A stretch of DNA of 64,000 bases from Smallanthus sonchifolius (GCA_023525975.1 CM042027.1:86460007-86524006); one strand, 5' to 3'. Shown: positions 1 to 11,542, numbered from the stretch's first letter. Notes: generated from the sequence alone by a model not told the origin. Made by a program: numbers and translations.

Positions 1-982
1 TTTCATAGAAACCTTCAAATCTTTCCTAAAAAACACAGGGCTTATGTGATGATTAAATTCAGTTATTTACCGTCAAGGTTGAAGGTTAAACTTAATGGTG
101 TTTTCAGGGGAAAAAAATCAAGTTATCATCAACCGACCAAAGTCGGTTATCTTTTTATGCAAGTTTTAATATTTACTGTCAAAGTTTAAGAAGATTTATG
201 TTATCGTAATATATATAATCGTCTTCCTGACCAGGTTACGGTTACTAAGCTGCTGCAACCAGCAAATAGAGAGCCTCAACCCGTGGTTGATCTTTGCATA
301 TTTTTAATCAAGAAATGTTGCTTCCACCACGTTTCATTCTGTTAGTTCTATTTTATGATTGTAAGAAAGTTTAAATCCTTTTTCCATTGTATTTGGAGGT
401 GGTTGAGTAGGTTGAATTTTGGCGGGAAAAGGTTTGTAGGATCAGTAACTGTATTCGGTTTGATAACTGCATCAATAAGAAACCAATAATAGCAAGTAAT
501 ATTGTCTATTTGGGCCTAGTATTTGAGAACATCTGATATATGGATGTAATAAGTAGAAGACTAGAATTTAAATATCCAAGTAGATGGGTAACATGTGATA
601 ACTGGCTGGAACATGTTTATGTTATCAATTTTTTTTTTATATATTTTTTAAAATCTTTTACGAAGTGTATATATCATATGTGACGGAACCAATGTTCATT
701 AGTTATTTATAGGTTCCAAAAAGACCGGATAATATAGCATGAAATGAAAAGAAAAATCAAAATTTTACTGGATTTTTTTTTCTAGAGTTGAAACGAACGA
801 GTGTAAAAAATTCAGTTCTTATAAATAAAATACTCAAACCCAAATAGGCTTATAAAATAGATTAAAATAGATCGTGATCTGATCAATTGTTTTTTGGGTC
901 ATCTTAGACTTTAGGATTGATGTTTATCCCCAAAAATTTTAGAGACCTTTTATAAGCACGAGAACAATTTTCAAAGCATAAC
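1..982. other. AT-rich intergenic DNA, nothing recognised
   Basis: No open frame with a recognisable protein, no RNA gene and no clear transposon ends were seen here. Confidence 0.5.
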
Positions 983-1210
983 GTCACGGAGTGATTCCCA
1001 AACTCTCGTGCGACGCTTATTCTCCTAGTAAGTTCAGCCTTGATTACCAAGAAGCGGTAGCGATTCAGCAACACGAACAAAAGACCTCAAAGCTTGTAAT
1101 CAAACTCCTCTTTTGTTCATGTTGCTGAATCGCTACCGCTTCTTGGTGATCAAGGCTGAACTTAGTAGGAGATTAAGCGCCGCACGAGAGTTTGGGAATC
1201 ACTCCGTGAC
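983..1210. repeat. Long near-perfect inverted repeat (fold-back element)
   Basis: The left arm (about 983-1084) and the right arm (about 1108-1210) are reverse complements over about 100 bases with only a few mismatches, separated by a spacer of about 23 bases. The arm ends read GTCACGGAGTGATTCCCAAA and its complement. The arms contain no protein frame. A transcript would fold into a long hairpin, so this is either a fold-back MITE or a source of small RNAs. The arm similarity is read directly; the function is inference. Confidence 0.85.
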
Positions 1211-1427
1211 AATAAGCTTCTTTAAAATTCTCAATTGTGAGAAAATTACCAAAATGTACATGTTAACCCATTTTTTAAAATAAGCGTTGACACTTTTAGT
1301 TCTTACAAACTAAACATATCCAAAAAAGAATCAATAAGAAATCGTCGCCTTAGTTTACCCCACTAAGAAGACTAAATTTTAGTCGACAAGAAAAAAGAGA
1401 AAAAAAATATATAAGTCATGTGTACTT

Positions 1428-1775
1428 ATCGGCTAAAATCTAGATGGTTTCTTTCTAACCCGGCTAAAACTTAACCGGCACACAAAACCAACCAATAAAA
1501 ATTGGCACATTGATGATTTTTTATTCGTCAGATGATTTTGCCGCCAATGTATTAGCCCGGTCCTGCAAATACACGTGGCATGTTTTGATTGATTGGTTTT
1601 GTGTGCATGCTAAATTTTAACTGGGTTGAGAAGTCGGCTAAGTTTTAGCCGAGCTTACGTAGCATTTTCTGATTGGTTGTGTTTTGAAGTTTTTTCTCCT
1701 TTCTTTTTGTGACGGCTAAAGTTTAACCGGGTTAGCTTACGTGATGTTTTCTGATTTGATGGTTTTGGATATGTT
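1428..1775. repeat. Degenerate inverted-repeat element
   Basis: Sequence around 1430-1500, with CGGCTAAAA and CACACAAAACCAACCAAT, is matched in reverse complement around 1585-1655. A further diverged copy of the same GGCTAAA/TTTTAGCC units lies at about 1660-1770. No target duplication was identified. It is probably an old MITE or a small cluster of them. The ATG frame on the minus strand at 1655-1852 is low-complexity and not taken as a gene. Confidence 0.5.
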
Positions 1776-1859
1776 TTTTTTAGTGGGCTAAAAGTGAATG
1801 TAAATATAAAAAAATGGGTGAAAATGCATATTTCAATGATTTTGATTTTCATATTCCAA

Positions 1860-2590
1860 CAAATCCTAATGTACTCAACTTTTACTATTATATTGTTTTC
1901 GGATATATAATCATGTTTTTACACTACTAAATAGATCACGTTCGTGTCAATCAGTGTGTAGGTGTGTCAGTTCATATGTATGACATGATTTTTACGTTCG
2001 TATAAAAATTTCAGGTAAGCGTCTCATTCGATCAGTCAATATGTATACATCATTCATTTAGCGCCTCTATTTACCGCTTTAAACGACTTTAAATTGCTTT
2101 ACGGTGGGTTTCAACTATTTCAAAGTGAAGTCATGCCCAAACACATGCCTAAAAAGATGACATAAAGTGAAGTGGAGTAGTGTTGGTCATTTTTGGTACA
2201 TTTGCATCAAGTCCCCTTGATACTTGTGCACTCCCAAACATGTAAGCTGAGATAACATTGCATGAGAACACTTATGATCAACCCAATTCAAATTTCGGAA
2301 ATAGTTGACTTCACCACTCATTCATTTATAAATTAGTTGACTTGAAATTTTGAATAATCTAACATATTGAAAGGTAGTTAAAAAAAGAAGTTAGTTAAAT
2401 CATAAATGGATCGAAAAATGCAGAATTATCAACAAAAAAAAAATGGATCGAAAATCACTTAAAATGCGTTTTCAATATATAAAATGTTGTAAACAATTTT
2501 ATTTATATTATCGTTGTAATAGTCTAGTTTGCAATAACACTTAAATAATAGTCACTTATAGAAACTGAAAAAGTATTTGTCAATTAACAT
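1860..2590. other. Intergenic DNA, nothing recognised
   Basis: AT-rich sequence. No gene, clear repeat or transposon end was seen. Confidence 0.45.
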
Positions 2591-2760
2591 GACCGAGTGT
2601 AGTGGGCTGACGCCCTTCACGCCCCCACCATCACGTCAGAGAAAAGCTTAACACCCAGCCCCATCAGCCCCCGCCCTTCATACACCATCACGCTCCCTCC
2701 GGTGCGGTGTTTAACTCCCTCAAAGTCTCAAACTCCTGTAAAAGCAGCGATGACTCGGAT

Positions 2761-4812
2761 TGTAACAAACCAAAATCCGGGTTTCGTTTTCAAATAAATA
2801 AAATATTTCAATAAATATTATGGTGAAAATAAGGTTTTAGAAATAAGTTGAAACAAGTGAGTTTCAAGTTAGTAATAAGGTTTGGAAAGAATTGGGTGAA
2901 ATAAAAGTTGATGGGCTAAAGGTGTAATATGACAAATCTGCCATTCTGACTAAAAGAAGTCAAAATTGAGTTTATTGCTCATATGTGTTGGTCGTTCATC
3001 TCAAGAGGAGAAAAGGAGAAATCGGGTTTGAAGCTTAAATCTTGCATTTGAAGCTTGGATTGTGAAGGTTTTGCTCACACAACACATTCATAGCATCAAG
3101 TAATTGATTTCCTTCCCTTTATTTCACTTTGAATGTGATATTTGGTGAGTTTTGAAGAAATCAAAAAATTAAGTATGCATGTGGTAAATTAGTGTTAGAT
3201 TGTAGATAATCTAGCTAATCTAAAGGTAAAGAGAGGTGATTATCATCCTAGAACCCTTTGATTTTGATTTTTTGAAAAGTTAGGGGGGTTCATATGGTGA
3301 AAATTGGGGGTGTTTGGATCATGATGCTAGAATGATGAATTAGTGAAAATTAAGTGTTTAGGTGGTAATAGACACTTGAACAAACACCAAATTGACCTAA
3401 TAAAAGTTAATGAATGAGAAATTAGTGTCAAGGTATTGGAAAAAAAAACTCAAGTATGTGAGTTTGTATTGAAAGAGGGTTTTGGTTATGGGAATAACCC
3501 AAACGGGTCAGTTTGGGTTGGGAATGGAAATTGAGTTGTGGACTTAATTGTAATGTGATTATGTATGTATGATAGATTACCAAACTAGGTGTATATGTTT
3601 AGGTAATCAATATGTAAAGCTAGAAGGTGGTGTGGGATCTTCTAACTCAAAAGGTAAGTGTCTTTGCACATACTTAGTAATGTTGATAATTGGGTGGTAT
3701 ATGTGTTATGATGCATACTATGTGTTGAAATGAATGTGTGTGATTATTGAATGAACTAGTATGTGGAAAAGTATGAATGTAATTATAGTGATAAAACTAT
3801 AATGGATATGTGTAAATGAATGAATGTGGTTATTGTGGAAATACCTTAATGGTTATGTGAATGAATGTAGTTATAGTTGAAATGCTATAATGGATATGTG
3901 CAATGAATGAATGTAGTTATAGTGTAATACTATAATGGATATGTGTGAATGAGGTTATGATCTATGAATCATAATGGATATGAGGTTATGTTCTATGAAT
4001 CATAATGGATATGAGGTTATGATCTATGAATCATAATGGATATGAGGTTATGGTTAAAATATCATAATGGATATGAGGTTATGATCTAAGTATCATAATG
4101 GATATGAGGTTATGGCCTATGTGCCACAATGGATATGAAATGGTGAAATATGAAAGTTATATGAAATGAATAAAACTTGTAGTGAAAATGCAAGTGTTAA
4201 GAACCTTAATTGACTAAATGGGTGCAAACGGGTCAAATGGGTGAAAGGGTGAAAATAAGTGTAAATACTTGTTTGAATTTGTTTATCGTCATTACTAACG
4301 GTGATATGTTAATGTGGTTATGTAGGGAAATCTCCGATGTAGGTCAAAGCAAGTCTAAGGCGTTAAAGGATTCTCGTATGTGTTTTGGTATTTTGAGGGT
4401 TTAAAGGAAAATCCTTAGATGGTAGTGTAAATTGATACAAGAAATTATGTTTTTGGGTGTTTATAAATGTGGTATGAATGTTTTTGTTCAAACCCAAATG
4501 ATAGAAATGTTTTTGTGATATGTTGGTGAAAATGGTAGAAATTTAGCTAAGTGTGGAACTGGCAGAAAAATTCAATTTTCTATTTACAGGGGTCCCCCGC
4601 GGTACGCGAGAGCCAGGGAGGGTTCTCTTGCAGTACGCGAGTGACCTGGCTCTCGGACAGACAAAGTTGGACTCCCTCGCGGTACGCGAGAGGAGGTGTC
4701 TAGGTTCTCGCGGTACGCGAGAAAAATAAAATAATAAAATAAATTCTTGGGATAAATGCTTTCGCGTGTGTTTAATGTTTTAATAATTGGTGTTCCAATT
4801 AAGGGTGTTACA
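2761..4812. mobile_element. Solo LTR (about 2.05 kb) of an LTR retrotransposon
   Basis: The unit begins TGTAACA and ends TGTTACA, the inverted TG...CA termini of an LTR. It is flanked by an exact 5-bp duplication CGGAT at 2756-2760 and 4813-4817. No internal polyprotein is present, so only one LTR remains, presumably after LTR-LTR recombination. The length and the TGTAACA start suit large plant Ty3/Gypsy LTRs, but the lineage is an inference. It contains a minisatellite (about 3770-4140) and four GGTACGCGAG-type motifs (4595-4720). Confidence 0.85.
3770..4140. repeat. Minisatellite inside the solo LTR
   Basis: About ten diverged tandem units of roughly 30 bp built on ATAATGGATATGAGGTTATG. 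The copies at 3950-4130 are the most alike. Unit lengths vary and there are no unique spacers, so it is a tandem repeat rather than a CRISPR array. Confidence 0.8.
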
Positions 4813-4849
4813 CGGATTGTCTTTTGACATGAATCGACTACACTCGGTT

Positions 4850-5785
4850 AATATCGTCTTTTTTATCTATATTAAAAGTAATTTTTTTTAACATATCCAA
4901 TCCTATATGTTACGACCTATGTTGTTTATTAATATTACATGTAAGGATTAAATCTATTAAATAACAATATATTTTCTCTTTTATCTTAACGTGATACATG
5001 CACATGTTTGCATATCAAATAAAAATCTAATATCACAATTTTAAGGATTAAAAAACATCCCGAATTTGAGGATAGTGCACGCTAGACGGAAGCTAGTGCC
5101 ATGTGAGTTAACCTTAAACAATCATTTTAATACCCAAATTTAGGTCACCAAACTATATAGACAACTATTTTGGAATCACCCCTAACGAGAATTTGACCAT
5201 GAAATGCTTTTTATTTTATATGATATCGAAGAAGATCTTGACCCTAATAAAGACACATAAGTGTATGATTAATAGATGAGGAAGATATTAACCAGAAGAT
5301 TATAAGTCAAATGATTATAAAACATATCTACTCACTAGGCCTGTATAATCTCATTCATAGCAGAGTTTCTAGGGAAGATGTGATGAGGAGCAAACCTTAT
5401 CTGGTGTTATGATAGTAAACAACCTTACCTCTATCCAAAGAGATATAGAGGTTGATCCCGCTAAGACTTCAAAAGGGTTGCAACATGAGGATTTTCTAAG
5501 AGGTCACCCAATGGTGAAACTTAAACAATTAAACTAGGGGCCGAAATTATTACATATAAAAAACCAAATTTTTTTGGCTTTTGATTTGGATTAAAAAGAA
5601 CCCAAACACTATAACTAATATGAAATAAACTTAATGGGTCAATCGATACATAAAAGAAACTTAGTTTTTTTTATTTAAACACATGTTTTTAGTATTTGTT
5701 ATAATCCATTTAAATTTGTGTTAAAGACTTAAATTTCTTCTTTGTAAATGGATTGAAACCCTCTTAATATATATATATATATATA
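4850..5785. other. Intergenic DNA, nothing recognised
   Basis: AT-rich sequence without a recognisable gene. A short stretch at 5385-5460 (AAACCTTA...AGAGATAGAG) resembles one at 27775-27830 and may be a dispersed repeat, but no ends could be set. Confidence 0.4.
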
Positions 5786-5799
5786 GAAGAAGGTTCCAA

Positions 5800-6213
5800 T
5801 AATAAGTGGTTTTTTGCTAAAAAACGCTGAAAAGTGGGTCAAACGAACTCCGATTGAGTTCATTCCAGCGGCGTTAGAACCGTCTCATCGAACTCTAATC
5901 CGGACCCAAAAACCTAAACCCCCCTCCACCCGTACCCCCAAAAACCTAAATCCCCCCTCAAACCCCACCCCCAAAAGCCTAAAACCACCACCCCAACCTA
6001 AACCCCCCACCCCACAAAAAAAAAAACCTAAACCATAAAATCTAAACCATATGGCAAAAACCCTAAAATTCAAACGTAAAATCTAAACCTTAAAAGCTAG
6101 GATGGTAGAGTTCTACGAGACGGTTCCAACGCCGCTGAAATGAGCTCAATCGGAGTTCGTTTGATTTCGTTTCTAAGCGTTTTGGTCATTTTTTAACGAA
6201 AACCTACTTTTTA
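5800..6213. mobile_element. Fold-back MITE with C-rich telomere-like core
   Basis: The left arm (about 5803-5900) includes CGAACTCCGATTGAG and GCGGCGTTAGAACCGTCTC. It is the reverse complement of the right arm at about 6100-6210, with scattered mismatches. The spacer (5905-6035) is a run of degenerate CCTAAACCC/CCAAAAACCTAAA units. The element sits in an AT dinucleotide tract on both sides. The minus and plus frames across the core are low-complexity and not genes. Confidence 0.7.
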
Positions 6214-6225
6214 TTTCATATTTCC

Positions 6226-6262
6226 CATATATATATATATATATATATGTTTCATTTATCAC

Positions 6263-6302
<40 letters not shown>
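6226..6302. repeat. AT dinucleotide microsatellites
   Basis: Two (AT)n tracts, 6226-6248 and 6267-6302. The motif GTTTCATTTATCACACAATA occurs after the first tract and again at 6306, so tract and motif were duplicated together. Confidence 0.9.
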
Positions 6303-6306
<4 letters not shown>

Positions 6307-6329
6307 TTTCATTTATCACACAATATAAT

Positions 6330-7489
6330 AAACTGTTTAAAAATATTTTCCAATAAATTTCCTGGATTAGTACTAGGCTACTTGAAGATAAACAAGGGAT
6401 AAAAAAAAGTCATAGCCGTAAAAAAACAAACCGGGTTTAGTGGCGCACTTTGCATTGTGGGCGGCTTAAACTTTGAAATTTATCTCCTAATCAATGGCTA
6501 TATTTACGGAACAACCATAAGTCCATAACTGCAACGATTTCAGTTTTAATTACTCAACGAGTTTTGATAACTAAGCGATGCGATTAAGATTAACATAATT
6601 TATTTTGATTAGTTCTTTAACCATTAACATTGGCTTAATTACATATAATTAGGACTGACATTTCCCGAAAATATGACATGACTCGACATGAAATTAAACA
6701 TGTTAGTGTTTAATGCATACGAGTTTAGGTCAAAAACGGGTTGACATGATTAAAAATGTGTAAATTGGTTTGGCCTGTTTATGACACGCATAACACATTT
6801 AATTTATAGTGTTAAATAGGTTAATAAGTTGAAATCACATTCTTACGACACGTTTACCGAAATGACATAGCTTTATGGTTTTGTAAAAAATTAAATATGA
6901 ATCGTAACTTTTGATGACTTTTATTTTATGGTGTTAATTGTGTTTTATTATTTCCTGGCCGTGTTTAATTATTGTATTATTGTGTCAATAATCGTTTTAA
7001 ACGTGTCGAGTGATTCGGTTATTGAACTGCTTATATTTAATGGTGTTAACTGTATCATGCACTTTCTTTCATGTTACTGAGTTGATTATATTTAATCGTG
7101 TTAAACGTGTTGTGTCATGTAATCTGTTTATTAAATATGTCTGTATTAATGTTTAAGAAAATAACATGTTTAGTTAAACATGTCATGTTATAATTCACTA
7201 ATTATTTTACACATGTGAGTATTTATTTTTATTTTAATGTAATTTATGTTAATGTATTAAATAATACGAACCAACGTAAACATTTTTAAGGTAGATGTGT
7301 CTTGTTTATGCTACATTTAAACAATGATGTAGCAATCAAAAGCTATAAATAATGTTATAAAACGTTGTAATGTTATATTAATAAAAATTGGTGTATTTTT
7401 CATTCAAAAGTTAATAGTTTGTTCAATTTAACATGGTACGTTTGAACATTGTATTGACCATCCTTTTGTTGTCTATCATTTTCCATTTC

Positions 7490-7526
<37 letters not shown>

Positions 7527-8300
7527 GTTGTTGTTTAGAAATTAATCTTTATTATAATAAAAAAATAATTTTATATGTCACGTATCGACTTCCGGTGATG
7601 TCTAAATTTTTGTTTCCCGTTTCTCTCATGTTAAAAAACTTCATATCCTATTAAATAATAATTATTTTAAATGATTGATACACTGTATAATTATTTATGC
7701 ACAAAAGATTAAAAAGAAGTTCTCTCTTAAACATAGGCTTTCTGGCCTTTTGTGAGCGACATACTTGCACACTAATTCCGCTTTAAACATATACCTCAAA
7801 TTATACTTGAACTCGTATACCATTTTGAAACACACTAGTAACGTTGGACCAATAATCTGTTGTTCCTTATGGCTATAATTATTAAATCCCAAAAAGTAGT
7901 TATATGTTATGATATATCCCAGAAAATATAAAGGTAGTATTTTTTTTAATATCCGTATCACTACACGGATCATACCATATACGGACAACGCTTTTAGATC
8001 CTATCCCGACGACATTTATTATTGGTCAAGGATATCATGTGTTTCAAAGTGGCATTCACTTCAATTAAAAAATAACATTTAAACACTATTAAGTTTTAAA
8101 TTAATTTTATTTATTTCATATAATATAATAATTAAGAACTTTATCAATAACTCTTTGTTAAAAGGTAACTTTAAATTATTTTGAAAAAGGAAACTTGTAA
8201 TTAACCACAAAAAAGAACAGTTCAATGACATTACACACCTGGATTTGCCACTGTGAATCACATTGAGTCGATTTTTTAAATCTCAGTTTCGAGTTATTTG
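6330..8300. other. AT-rich intergenic DNA with TTA microsatellite
   Basis: No recognisable gene. A (TTA/ATT)n microsatellite runs at 7491-7526. Scattered GTGTTAA and ATGACACG motifs at 6650-7150 suggest an old degenerate repeat whose ends I cannot define. Short frames at 7433-7654 and 7695-7988 encode low-complexity peptides and are not supported. Confidence 0.45.
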
Positions 8301-8927
8301 CCAGTTATTAATTTACACCACTACACAAATGATATTTATGGGGATTTTTTGGAGCAGTTATCTAGTGTTTTAGGGCAGTTTTTGGGATGTTTTAGAGCGG
8401 TTTATGTATGTTTTTTTAGGCCGGTTCATTTTATGTATCTATACTACCTTATAAATAAAGCATTTTAGATGGACAATTTGGTCATTTCCTCACAAGTTTA
8501 AGACACTTAAGATATATGTTAATGCATTTTGTACAAATGTTGATACATAAATCTATACTACATTTACAATTTTGTTCCTAAACGAAAACTATAGAGAAGT
8601 TGTGATTCACTTCTATATAAGGAGCACTTCGCACAAAGTTAAAAGAGAAGTTGTGCTTCACATGCATGCTTTTTTGTATGTCATTAAACATAAAACCAAA
8701 TTGGTAAAGTCTTTTTGGTTTTTGAACCGGCCGTACCGGCGAAAGTCATTTTAAATAATTGGTTAGCACATTAAGAGAAGGTTAGCCAAAAATACGGAGT
8801 TTTATACATTTTAGGGCAGTTTGATTATTTAAAGCGGTTTCACAAACTGTTTCAAAAAACCAACTTATTTTTTAAGAGCGATAGAAAATAGTAGTGAATT
8901 ATGATATACTTTCTTTTATCGTAAGAA

Positions 8928-9320
8928 TCTATACTATATAATAAATAAAGGTTTTTCCATGCCACGTGTCGCCTCCACATTCATTCTCATCATTTTTTTC
9001 CCGCCTCTCTCTCTTATTAAATGCACCTCTATCTTTTAACAATAATATATATTTAAAGAAAAAATTAATTTTACTAATAAAACACATTTATTTTAAATTA
9101 TTCCTTATGAAACTTTGAAATCTAATTATATAACTTTTATTTTCAATTAAATAATAAATGAAATCAAATTACATTAAATAGTACTTAATGTATTTTCGAA
9201 ACCCAATTATATATTAGTTTTTACATATTTTAAGTTTTGTTTTCTGTCCTTAGTATATGATACATTTTTACACCTGTATATATTCTTTCACTCTGTGTGT
9301 ATACACGGGATCTAAACTAG
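8928..9320 (+). mobile_element. Non-autonomous Helitron, 393 bp
   Basis: Starts TCTATACTATATAATAAATA after an A and ends with a GTGTGTATACAC hairpin region, a short A-rich spacer and CTAG followed by T. These are the A|TC...CTRR|T termini of Helitrons. No coding capacity. Its interior is clearly alike to the copy at 46170-46606, which supports these borders. A related but degenerate TCTATACTA start occurs at 8438. Confidence 0.8.
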
Positions 9321-10870
9321 TATGTTATTAAAAAAAATTGGCATAATTATATGAATACTTTAAACCAATAATATCAAGTAAAACGTTTGACATGTGATGA
9401 TCAATATACAATCTTGAAATTTAATTAGCAACATATACGTGTTAATTTGTGAAATAAAAAATAGGTGTCTTACAATTAAACCGAATCAAACAAAAGCGAT
9501 AAATTGAGGAAAGATCTTTGAAATCAAAATATTAGCTCCATATGATGGTTTCATCCATGTTTTATAGGCTCTATACAATTTTTAAGTAACCTTTTTTAAC
9601 GATTTTTAAGTAACAACTAAAAGATCCATTCAAGAAACATAAAAACTAACTAAAATAATAAACATTCTAATGTTAATGTTAGGTGACTCATTTTGGTTTT
9701 TCTGAAAGGATTAAACAGGGCAAACCAAATGAGCCAAAAGCGAAAGGTACTCTTTTTTTAATTAGATATTTAGTTAATGATTTAATTTGGTTTTTCTTAA
9801 ATAACGCACTACCGGTAATTATTTAAATAAAAAAATAAAATACATGGGCTTGTTTATTTTATTTTTGTGAACATTCAGGTATAAATTTGAATGAAAACGG
9901 AGTTGTTTTTAGAAAAACTATTTTTGATCTCGTAAGTGGTTTTATAACATGTTTGGATCGACATATCTATGATAACTAATCGATTTTAAAAAACTAATAT
10001 CAATTGTTTAAAAAAAAATTTGAACAACAATTCGGATGATAACTAATCGTTTTAAAAAACTAATTCAATTGTTTAAAAAAACTTAATAAAATAAAAAAAA
10101 AGTTCACTTATTAATGCATTAATGCAGTGACTGACGTGACAGTGAAACCATTACATATCTTAATAATTTTGGACAGTAATTGTCCATGTGCCGATTTGAA
10201 GCTAACGTGACGCGATATGAAACCACTACGAATAACCTTACGAGACTCATTACTTCAAATCTTCAATTACTGTTTATGTTCCTCAAATGGAACGTTTAAT
10301 TGTCGAGAAAATTGTTAGAAAACGATGCAAAGAGACGTAATAAGTAAAAGTTATAACTAAGTCATGATGACTAGTGCTCTTAAAATAGATATCAAATGAA
10401 GTTGAATAATACTATTAAAATTATTTTAAAAACACTTGTTATGTGGTTTTTTTCTAATCAATTTTAATCATAAATTAATATTTTATTCTAGTCATTTTTT
10501 TAATTATTCTTTTAGGACTTTTGTAGACTCGTCGATGATCTGGCACTACTTTCTGACGATTATTTGGTCTGTCATTGTTCCGTCAACCAATAATACTCAC
10601 GCACAAGTTTTTTTTAAAATGTTTTCGTAGTTGTTTGGTAACGGTTTCTGACAATGCATCTATGAACATACATCTTCCAAAAGAACATATTTCCTCGCAA
10701 TCAGGCTTTTTAAAATAAAATTTGTCGATCGGTGATACTCAAGAGTTTAATAGTGTGGATCGTTTTTCTTCTAGAAATATATAGAAAATATTGCATATAT
10801 TTTTTATAAATTACATTTTCTTTAAAAAAATGTATTTTTTGTTGTAGATTTAACCGATGTCAAATAGAAG
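9321..10870. other. AT-rich intergenic DNA with a short direct repeat
   Basis: No gene recognised. Sequence around 9969-10010 (GATAACTAATCGATTTTAAA) is repeated with small changes at 10037-10080. Confidence 0.45.
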
Positions 10871-10876
10871 CTACGA

Positions 10877-11458
10877 TCATCTTGAATCTTTTGTCACCTC
10901 GTCGGATAACTCTGCCGGAAAACCATCAACGTCAGCCACCGCCCACGACGAGCACAACCATCCATCCACCATCAATTTGGTCAACGAGTCAGGCGATTCC
11001 AAACCCTCTAAACTCGGCAACTCAATGATCTCACCCAGTTCATCACCAGCATGCTCATCTACCGGAAACACATACCCATCCGCCGCCGGCGGAGGCGTTG
11101 AAGAGTAACAATCCCATCCAAGCTCTTGCATTGTGGCGGCCTTGGCGGCGGCGGCTTGGACGTCACATGGAGAGACAGACTCCGGGCGTGGCAACAGATG
11201 TTTGAGTTGAGGAAAATTCAGTACGGCGGAGTTCCCTTTGATGGACAAGGCGGCGACGTCGTGAGCTCTGGCAGCCATCTCCGGTGTGGAGAAAGTGCCG
11301 AGCCAGATACGGGTTTTTTTACGAGGTTGTCGGATCTCCGACACCCATTTGCCCCAGCTGCGCATTCGGACTCCCCGGTACGCCGGAGGACATCTCTTCT
11401 TGGCCGGAATCGGGTTCAGGCGGGTTTTGGTGTCGGAAGGTGGGTGGGGTTGTGCCAT
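10877..11458 (-). CDS. AP2/ERF transcription factor, DREB A-4 (TINY/ERF036-like)
   Basis: Single-exon gene for a 193-residue nuclear DNA-binding protein. The AP2 domain spans about residues 27-83 (YRGVRMRSWGKWVSEIR ... AARAHDVAALSIKG ... LNFP). The ALSIKG-NSA-LNFP run, the following LPRP and DVQAAAAKAA stretch and an acidic ELGEIIELPSL motif are typical of the A-4 group. This group binds DRE/ERE-like elements in stress and growth responses. I chose the ATG at 11458 because its context ACCAATGGC is strong and it precedes the conserved part; the frame stays open 45 bases upstream. Domain position 14 is the DREB-type Val, but position 19 is Gln (EIRQP) where Glu is usual. A-4 factors are normally intronless, as here. 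Family assignment is secure; the exact orthologue is inferred. Confidence 0.93.
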   Translation of the reverse strand: MAQPHPPSDTKTRLNPIPAKKRCPPAYRGVRMRSWGKWVSEIRQPRKKTRIWLGTFSTPEMAARAHDVAALSIKGNSAVLNFPQLKHLLPRPESVSPCDVQAAAAKAATMQELGWDCYSSTPPPAADGYVFPVDEHAGDELGEIIELPSLEGLESPDSLTKLMVDGWLCSSWAVADVDGFPAELSDEVTKDSR

Positions 11459-11535
11459 TGGTGGCCGGAGCGAAGTTTGAAGGGGTAAATATAGAAGGTG
11501 CAAAATGAAGTGGTCGTTGGAGTGGATATTGAACC

Positions 11536-11542
11536 ATTTATA
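11536..11542 (-). promoter_or_regulatory. TATA box of the AP2/ERF gene
   Basis: On the minus strand this reads CTATAAATG, about 80 bases upstream of the chosen start codon, leaving room for a 5' leader of about 50 bases. Confidence 0.6.

Larger units (their letters stand above)
2592..4848. mobile_element. Small TIR element split by a solo LTR
   Basis: Twelve-base inverted termini ACCGAGTGTAGT at 2592-2603 and its exact complement at 4837-4848 bound this unit. Removing the solo LTR (2761-4812) and one copy of its 5-bp duplication leaves about 200 bp, a typical MITE size. I could not see a clean target duplication outside the TIRs, so the superfamily is not assigned. The C-rich half at 2600-2700 belongs to this older element. 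Confidence 0.6.

Noticed and set aside
3770..4140. Regular repeats that might suggest a CRISPR-like array
   Set aside because: Units are adjacent with no unique spacers, lengths drift, and they lie inside a plant solo LTR. It is a minisatellite.
5814..6073. Proline-rich and glycine/phenylalanine-rich open frames on both strands
   Set aside because: They are translations of the C-rich spacer of a fold-back MITE, with no start context and no family match.
8313..8900. Possible CACTA element (CACTACA at the left, GTAGTG at the right)
   Set aside because: Only five or six terminal bases match, the flanks give no 3-bp duplication, and no subterminal repeat array was convincing beyond GCGGTT-like motifs.
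11126..11508. Several plus-strand open frames over the ERF gene
   Set aside because: They are antisense shadows of the GC-rich AP2 coding region; the minus-strand frame has the conserved domain.
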